From Candidatus Heimdallarchaeota archaeon (GTDB lineage: Archaea > Asgardarchaeota > Heimdallarchaeia > JABLTI01), in contig JAUVZH010000116.1 in the NCBI GenBank assembly GCA_030602675.1, positions 1 to 7,652 on the forward strand: DNA of 7,652 bases. The letters run 5' to 3'. The translations under genes and the position numbers were made by a program. This document shows, piece after piece, positions 3,827 to 7,652 of this stretch. How positions within the stretch are numbered: the first letter of the stretch is position 1; each line of letters begins with the position of its first letter. Under the pieces are notes generated by a model that saw only the letters and a program-made list of their open reading frames with translations, did not search any database and had not been told where the DNA came from.

Positions 3827-4918
3827 ATGGCTGAAGATGTTTATCGACAATTACAACAGCATTTTGATGGATTTCCTTTAGGATTTCCAGAAACAGAATC
3901 CGGAGTAGAAATACGATTGTTGAAAACGTTATTTACTCCTGAAGAAGCAGAAATTGCTTCAAAAATAAGTTTTAGTCCCAGAGATTCATTTGAGTCTTTT
4001 GATTCATTAGAAACTATATTTGAACGAGTAAAGCATTTGGGTTATACAATTGAAAAAATTGAAGAATATTTAGATGGTATGGCAAAAAAAGGAGCTATCA
4101 TGGGTGTTACTAACAATAACAGAAAAGTATATGCAAATACTTTATTCATTATCGGAATCTTCGAATTTCAAGTAAACAAATTAACGAAAGAATTTGTTGT
4201 AGAAATGAAACAGTATTTACAAGAAGCTTGGGGACCAGAAAACAGAAAAGTCGGTATCACACAAATAAGAACAATTCCCGTAGGGATTAAAATCGAACAC
4301 GAAAACCCAATTGCTAAATATGATGATATAAAGGTTCTATTTGAAGAATTAGCGGGTCCTTTCTCAATATTTAATTGTGTTTGTCGTCAAAAACTAGATC
4401 TAAGTGGTAAGCCATGTCAATTGACTGACAGACGAGAAGTATGTTTAGGGATAGGGAATTTTGCTAGAATTTATAATGAGCAAGAATGGGGTCGAGAGAT
4501 TTCGAAAGATGAAGCACTTGAACTATTAAAGCAAAACGAAAAAGAAGGCTTGATTTTTCAACCTGGGAACACACAAGAGATAGATTTCGTTTGTAGTTAT
4601 TGTCATTGTTGTTGTTTGGGACTTGGTGGTCTTAAGAGTATACCTAATCCTGCGGATTACATTACTAGTAATTATTTTGCTGAAGTCAATAAAGAATTGT
4701 GTACTGGATGTGGAAATTGTGTTGATAGATGCCAAATGGATGCTATTACTCTTGAAAATGAAATTGCGACAATTAATATTAAGAGATGTATTGGATGCGG
4801 TAATTGCGTACTTGAATGTCCCGAGGAAGCAATTACAATGATGAAAAAGGAAGCTGTTCATATTCCACCAAAAACCTTAGAGGATTTATATGGTGAGATG
4901 ACAAAAAAGAGAAAATAA
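3827..4918 (+). CDS. 4Fe-4S ferredoxin-domain protein with N-terminal helical domain and extra cysteine clusters
   Basis: 363 residues. The first 110 or so are helical, resembling a winged-helix domain (ETESGVEIRLLKTLFTPEEA, then EKIEEYLDGMAKKGAI). The middle carries C184-x-C186, C197 and C206, then a dense group at C256, C259, C261, C262 and C263. The C-terminus is a two-cluster ferredoxin: C292/C295/C298/C302 (CTGCGNCVDRC) and C321/C324/C327/C331 (CIGCGNCVLEC), enough for two 4Fe-4S clusters. Similar proteins of this layout are common in anaerobic bacteria and archaea and are thought to handle electrons, but their partners are mostly unknown. No membrane segments or signal peptide are seen, so it is probably cytoplasmic. 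GAGGGA (3815-3820) supports ATG 3827 over the overlapping ATG at 3823. The nucleotidyltransferase begins 34 bp after its stop, which suggests co-transcription. Confidence 0.85.
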   Translation: MAEDVYRQLQQHFDGFPLGFPETESGVEIRLLKTLFTPEEAEIASKISFSPRDSFESFDSLETIFERVKHLGYTIEKIEEYLDGMAKKGAIMGVTNNNRKVYANTLFIIGIFEFQVNKLTKEFVVEMKQYLQEAWGPENRKVGITQIRTIPVGIKIEHENPIAKYDDIKVLFEELAGPFSIFNCVCRQKLDLSGKPCQLTDRREVCLGIGNFARIYNEQEWGREISKDEALELLKQNEKEGLIFQPGNTQEIDFVCSYCHCCCLGLGGLKSIPNPADYITSNYFAEVNKELCTGCGNCVDRCQMDAITLENEIATINIKRCIGCGNCVLECPEEAITMMKKEAVHIPPKTLEDLYGEMTKKRK

Positions 4919-4952
4919 ATCATTAAATCATTAAGAAAAGGGGTTTATTAAC

Positions 4953-5660
4953 GTGGAAAAGAATGAGGAAAAACTAGCTATAATAGTTGATCATTTTAAG
5001 AATAGATACAAAGCAAAAGTTCTCATTATTGTAGGCTCAAGAGCAGTAGGTGATTACAAACCAAAAAGTGATTGGGATCTTTATATTTTCACAGATGTAG
5101 ATACCTATCCAGATGAATCCTTCCAAGAAGCTATCGAAGCATATCCTGAAGCAATTAAAGATGAAGATATAGACTGTTACTGGAATACAATGGAGATAAG
5201 CAGTTATCCTGCTAAATTGTGGAGAGATTTACGAAACTCAAAAGTAGTATTGGATAATCATGATGGTTTTGGTGAAAAACTGAGGAAAAAAGCGTTAGAG
5301 ATGTACGAAAAAGGTCCAGAGAAATGGACAAGAGATTATGCTTATGGAAGAATTCTCAAAGCTCGAAGATATATGAAAAAGCTTGAAGCCCATCTTGCTG
5401 ATAAGGAATATGAAGAATTGTTTTTGAGAATCAGCTGGCATTATTCAGAAAATATCATTGATTGGTGGTTTGGAATAAGACAAGAATTTCCATTAAGACC
5501 TCAACAAGCTTTTCCCTATATCAAAGAACAAGATCCTGAATTTTACCAAGAAATTCAAATCATTGTTTCTGATAAAACTAGTAATAGAGAAAAAATTGAT
5601 GCCTTTAAAAAAATTCATCAATTATTATTTGAGTCTGATAAATTTAAGAAATTACTATAG
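4953..5660 (+). CDS. Nucleotidyltransferase domain protein (polymerase-beta superfamily), intact
   Basis: 235 residues from a GTG start, supported by AAGGGGT eight bases upstream and by the alignment with the fragment at 3135. The core GSRAVGDYKPKSDWDLYIF contains G28-S29 and D40-W-D42, the metal-binding signature of the superfamily that transfers a nucleotide to a hydroxyl group. A third carboxylate is probably in DEDIDCYWNTMEI (about 70-82). The rest is helical and rich in aromatics (ISWHYSENIIDWWF), resembling the C-terminal half of stand-alone nucleotidyltransferases such as the aminoglycoside and lincosamide modifying enzymes, but the substrate cannot be read from sequence. It is longer than the minimal toxin-antitoxin type and has no HEPN partner. 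Its stop precedes a T6 tract (5673-5678). It follows the Fe-S gene closely and faces the APH-like kinase gene tail to tail. Confidence 0.85.
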   Translation: MEKNEEKLAIIVDHFKNRYKAKVLIIVGSRAVGDYKPKSDWDLYIFTDVDTYPDESFQEAIEAYPEAIKDEDIDCYWNTMEISSYPAKLWRDLRNSKVVLDNHDGFGEKLRKKALEMYEKGPEKWTRDYAYGRILKARRYMKKLEAHLADKEYEELFLRISWHYSENIIDWWFGIRQEFPLRPQQAFPYIKEQDPEFYQEIQIIVSDKTSNREKIDAFKKIHQLLFESDKFKKLL

Positions 5661-5672
5661 ATACTAATTCTG

Positions 5673-5678
5673 TTTTTT
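5673..5678 (+). terminator. T-tract terminator after the nucleotidyltransferase
   Basis: A run of six T in CTGTTTTTTATC lies 12 bases after the stop and before the convergent kinase gene. Archaeal transcription commonly ends at such T-tracts without a hairpin. The convergent arrangement and the 49-bp gap make a terminator expected here. Confidence 0.4.
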
Positions 5679-5709
5679 ATCTAGAGATTTCAAAGTAATT
5701 TAGGATAGT

Positions 5710-6576
5710 CTATTTCCAAATTGATTCAAAAACTTGACATAAGCGTTTAACACGATCATGAGCATCATTTCTTTTCCATAATGCTGGAATTAACCAAATG
5801 AGCCAACGTAGAGCAAACAATTTCACTTGTTCTAATCGAATTGCACCATATCCATCGATATAAGCTTGAAAAGCACCATCTCCTATATGTTCAGTGTAAA
5901 CTTTTGTAACGTCAAACATAGGATTTCCAACAGAAATATCAGCAAAATCTATCACTCCAATTTCACCATCAGGTGTATAGACAAGATTTGAGTCACAATA
6001 ATCGGCATGTAATAATACAGAAGGACTATTCTTAACAACCGATTTATTTGATTCAAAATATTGTAACACTTGTTCAACGTCCTTTCGAGAAAAAATTTGT
6101 GTTTTTTCTAAATTTAGTAGTTCATCTGACAAACCCGATTGAAGATATTCTATTTGAGTAGAAAATTCACCAACAAGAGTTTCATCTGTTATCAAACCAA
6201 AATTAGTTGTTTTAATACTATGAATTTTTTTAAATACTTCACCAATTTTAAAATAAAGTTCATAACGAGGAACTTTGGAGAAATCGATTTGTTCTACATA
6301 TGTCCCATCTAAAAAAGTTTCAATAAGAATTTGATCATCAATATATAGAATTTGAGGAACAATAATACCCTTCTTTGCTAAGAGTTTGCAAGCAATAGCA
6401 TTTGTATTTCGAACTTTACTATTGTTCTTTGGATGTTTTAAGACAATTTTCTGTTTGTCTGTTTCTATAATCCAAACATCTTGTTCCCATCCTCTAGTAT
6501 TTCTAGAAATTGTTTTAACTTTTAGAGAAAGTTTTTCCCAAACTATTTCCTTTAATTTATTATTTGTGAAATTCAT
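5710..6576 (-). CDS. Aminoglycoside phosphotransferase/choline kinase-like (APH family) kinase
   Basis: 288 residues, full length for the family. The N-lobe has the ATP-binding Lys in KIVLKHPKN (K47). The C-lobe has the catalytic loop LLHADYCDSNLVY, giving H190-x-D192 and N197 (the HxDxxxxN signature), and GVIDFADISVGNP with metal-binding D210 and D213. FGLI, about residues 126-129, is also usual in the family. These kinases phosphorylate small molecules such as aminoglycosides, homoserine, choline or sugars, and the sequence does not tell which. It is cytoplasmic, with no signal or membrane segment. GGTG (6587-6584) lies seven bases before ATG. It converges on the nucleotidyltransferase, another small-molecule-modifying fold, so the two could act on related compounds, but opposite strands argue against an operon. 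Antibiotic resistance should not be assumed in an archaeal setting. Confidence 0.9.
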   Translation of the reverse strand: MNFTNNKLKEIVWEKLSLKVKTISRNTRGWEQDVWIIETDKQKIVLKHPKNNSKVRNTNAIACKLLAKKGIIVPQILYIDDQILIETFLDGTYVEQIDFSKVPRYELYFKIGEVFKKIHSIKTTNFGLITDETLVGEFSTQIEYLQSGLSDELLNLEKTQIFSRKDVEQVLQYFESNKSVVKNSPSVLLHADYCDSNLVYTPDGEIGVIDFADISVGNPMFDVTKVYTEHIGDGAFQAYIDGYGAIRLEQVKLFALRWLIWLIPALWKRNDAHDRVKRLCQVFESIWK

Positions 6577-6611
6577 TTAAACGCACCACACATTGGAATA
6601 CATTTTTACAA

Positions 6612-6731
6612 GATTTACATTCCATTTATTGAATATATAATTTCAGATAAAACTAATTGGGAAGAAAAAGTTGATGCCTCTAATAAAACATCAATTATTA
6701 TTAGATTTAGAGTAATTTAAGAAGTTAATTT
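6612..6731 (+). pseudogene. Nucleotidyltransferase C-terminal remnant, frameshifted
   Basis: The sequence ATTTCAGATAAAACTAAT, then GAAGAAAAAGTTGATGCC, aligns with the end of the intact nucleotidyltransferase gene (ISDKT then EEKVDA versus VSDKT then REKIDA). After GATGCC the match continues at the DNA level (CATCAATTATTATT; TTTAAGAAGTTA) but only across small deletions that break the frame. The remnant covers roughly the last 35 codons. No catalytic domain remains. It sits between the promoters of the kinase (-) and the dehydrogenase (+), so it may now simply be leader DNA. Confidence 0.7.
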
Positions 6732-6783
6732 AGTATTCTTTTGAAGCCAAAAAGAATTTAATTTTCAAACTAAAGGTTATATT

Positions 6784-7617
6784 ATGAAAGATAATATTAT
6801 TTTTATTTCTGGATCAACTGATGGAATTGGTAAACAAGCTGCTCTTGAATTAGCTAAACAAGGAGCACATGTCATCATTCACGGTAGAAACAAGGATAAA
6901 ATCAAGAAGACACTTGATTTTATAAAATCTCAAACAGAAAATGAAAACATTGATTTTATACTCGCAGATATGTCCTCTTTTAAACAAATTAAAGCGATGT
7001 CAGAAGAATTGCATAAACGATACAAAAAAATTGATGCTTTAGTGAATAATGCTGGTGTGCAAGTTCATGGTCTTCAATATTCTGAAGATGGTTATGAATT
7101 AACTTTTGCTGTTAACCACTTAGCTTTTTTCTATACTACATCTCTCTTATTAGATTTAATAGCAAAATCTGATTACAAGCGAATTGTTATAGTAAGCTCC
7201 AGTATGCATTTCAGAATGGAGAAATTTGATTTCGATTACTTGAAAGCTAAACCGGAATATAGTTTGTACACTTATTATGCTCAATCAAAATTAGCTAACA
7301 TCTTATTCGGATACAAATTATCTCGAGTGCTTAAAGATACAGGAATAACAGTAAATACTCTTTGTCCAGGATTAATTGATACTAATTTGAATCCTCAAAG
7401 ACCGCAACACATTGTTGATCGAGCATTACCAGTCGAACAGGGTATTATTAGCACAATGCGATTAGTTACTGATTCAGAACTAAAAGGTGTTACTGGAAAA
7501 TTCTTTACCTCAGATGGCATTGAATCAGAATCAAGTCCAGCATCCTATAACTTGGATGATCAAGAGGAATTGTGGACTTTATCTGAAGAACTCATCGGTG
7601 AGAAATTTCACTTCTGA
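6784..7617 (+). CDS. Short-chain dehydrogenase/reductase, retinol dehydrogenase-like
   Basis: 277 residues, normal for the classical to intermediate SDR family. Cofactor site GSTDGIG (10-16, TGxxxGIG type) and an Arg after the second strand (HGRNKDK, R35) suggest NADP(H). The structural motif NNAG is at 88-91. The catalytic tetrad is N111 (VNHLAFF), S139 in IVSSS, Y165 and K169 (YAQSK). CPG at 194-196 follows. Proteins of this layout reduce carbonyls or oxidise alcohols on lipids, retinoids or other hydrophobic compounds in the cytoplasm or at the membrane. AAGGT lies about six bases before ATG, and GAATTTAATTTT (about 6750-6761) is a possible TATA region. It stands alone on this strand after the nucleotidyltransferase remnant. 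The substrate is not predictable; the fold and family are certain. Confidence 0.93.
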   Translation: MKDNIIFISGSTDGIGKQAALELAKQGAHVIIHGRNKDKIKKTLDFIKSQTENENIDFILADMSSFKQIKAMSEELHKRYKKIDALVNNAGVQVHGLQYSEDGYELTFAVNHLAFFYTTSLLLDLIAKSDYKRIVIVSSSMHFRMEKFDFDYLKAKPEYSLYTYYAQSKLANILFGYKLSRVLKDTGITVNTLCPGLIDTNLNPQRPQHIVDRALPVEQGIISTMRLVTDSELKGVTGKFFTSDGIESESSPASYNLDDQEELWTLSEELIGEKFHF

Positions 7618-7652
7618 AAAACAAGTCTATTGATTAGTCTTATATTTTCGTT

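Noticed and set aside
4526..4861. 111-codon open frame on the minus strand and a 72-codon frame in another plus phase (4623-4841)
   Set aside because: Both lie inside the ferredoxin-domain gene, whose Cys motifs prove its frame. They have no ribosome-binding site or motif of their own.
5710..6576. Calling the APH-like kinase an antibiotic resistance gene
   Set aside because: Catalytic motifs are shared with homoserine, choline and sugar kinases, and nothing in the sequence identifies an aminoglycoside substrate.
1..7652. CRISPR array, tRNA, rRNA, integrase or insertion sequence
   Set aside because: No regularly spaced repeats, no GC-rich cloverleaf region and no recombinase or transposase motif were seen on either strand.

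Overview
The window is an AT-rich stretch of prokaryotic DNA, most likely archaeal and plausibly from an Asgard archaeon. Three things point that way. Start codons are repeatedly preceded by GGTG/GGTGA/GAGGGA-type Shine-Dalgarno sequences. TATA-like boxes lie upstream of several genes. One gene encodes a two-helix membrane protein with a C-terminal RING-like cross-brace zinc domain, a type well known from Asgard ubiquitin-like systems. The assignment is inference: the window has no rRNA, ribosomal protein or other clean taxonomic marker.

Layout from left to right. A FAD-dependent oxidoreductase of the phytoene desaturase type runs off the left edge on the minus strand. Next comes about 590 bp of gene fossils: a zinc alcohol dehydrogenase N-terminal fragment (-), a C-terminal nucleotidyltransferase fragment (+) and a Cys-rich C-terminal scrap (-). 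A 60-residue 4-oxalocrotonate-tautomerase-like gene follows. A second fossil-rich gap (1782-2247) ends at a 53-residue small ORF and the membrane RING protein. Then come an N-terminal nucleotidyltransferase fragment, a second tautomerase copy, a 4Fe-4S protein and an intact nucleotidyltransferase. The last two are 34 bp apart and probably co-transcribed. An APH/choline-kinase-like kinase converges on the nucleotidyltransferase. Upstream of the kinase is another nucleotidyltransferase remnant, and the window closes with a short-chain dehydrogenase/reductase.

The main discovery is not a single operon but a pattern. Within 7.6 kb there is one intact nucleotidyltransferase plus three fragments of close relatives, and two copies of a roughly 345-bp tautomerase unit lying exactly 1833 bp apart with no indels. 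In each tautomerase copy the leader is at least as conserved as the reading frame. It contains a perfect 9-bp inverted repeat whose right arm includes the ATG and whose loop holds the GGTGA ribosome-binding site. The second tautomerase unit starts about ten bases after the place where a nucleotidyltransferase is cut off. This looks like a duplication and decay hotspot with a possibly regulated tautomerase cassette.

The intact enzymes (FAD oxidoreductase, Fe-S protein, SDR, tautomerases, nucleotidyltransferase, APH-like kinase) suggest small-molecule redox and modification chemistry. No pathway can be assigned from the sequence alone. No transposase, integrase, CRISPR array, tRNA or rRNA was seen.
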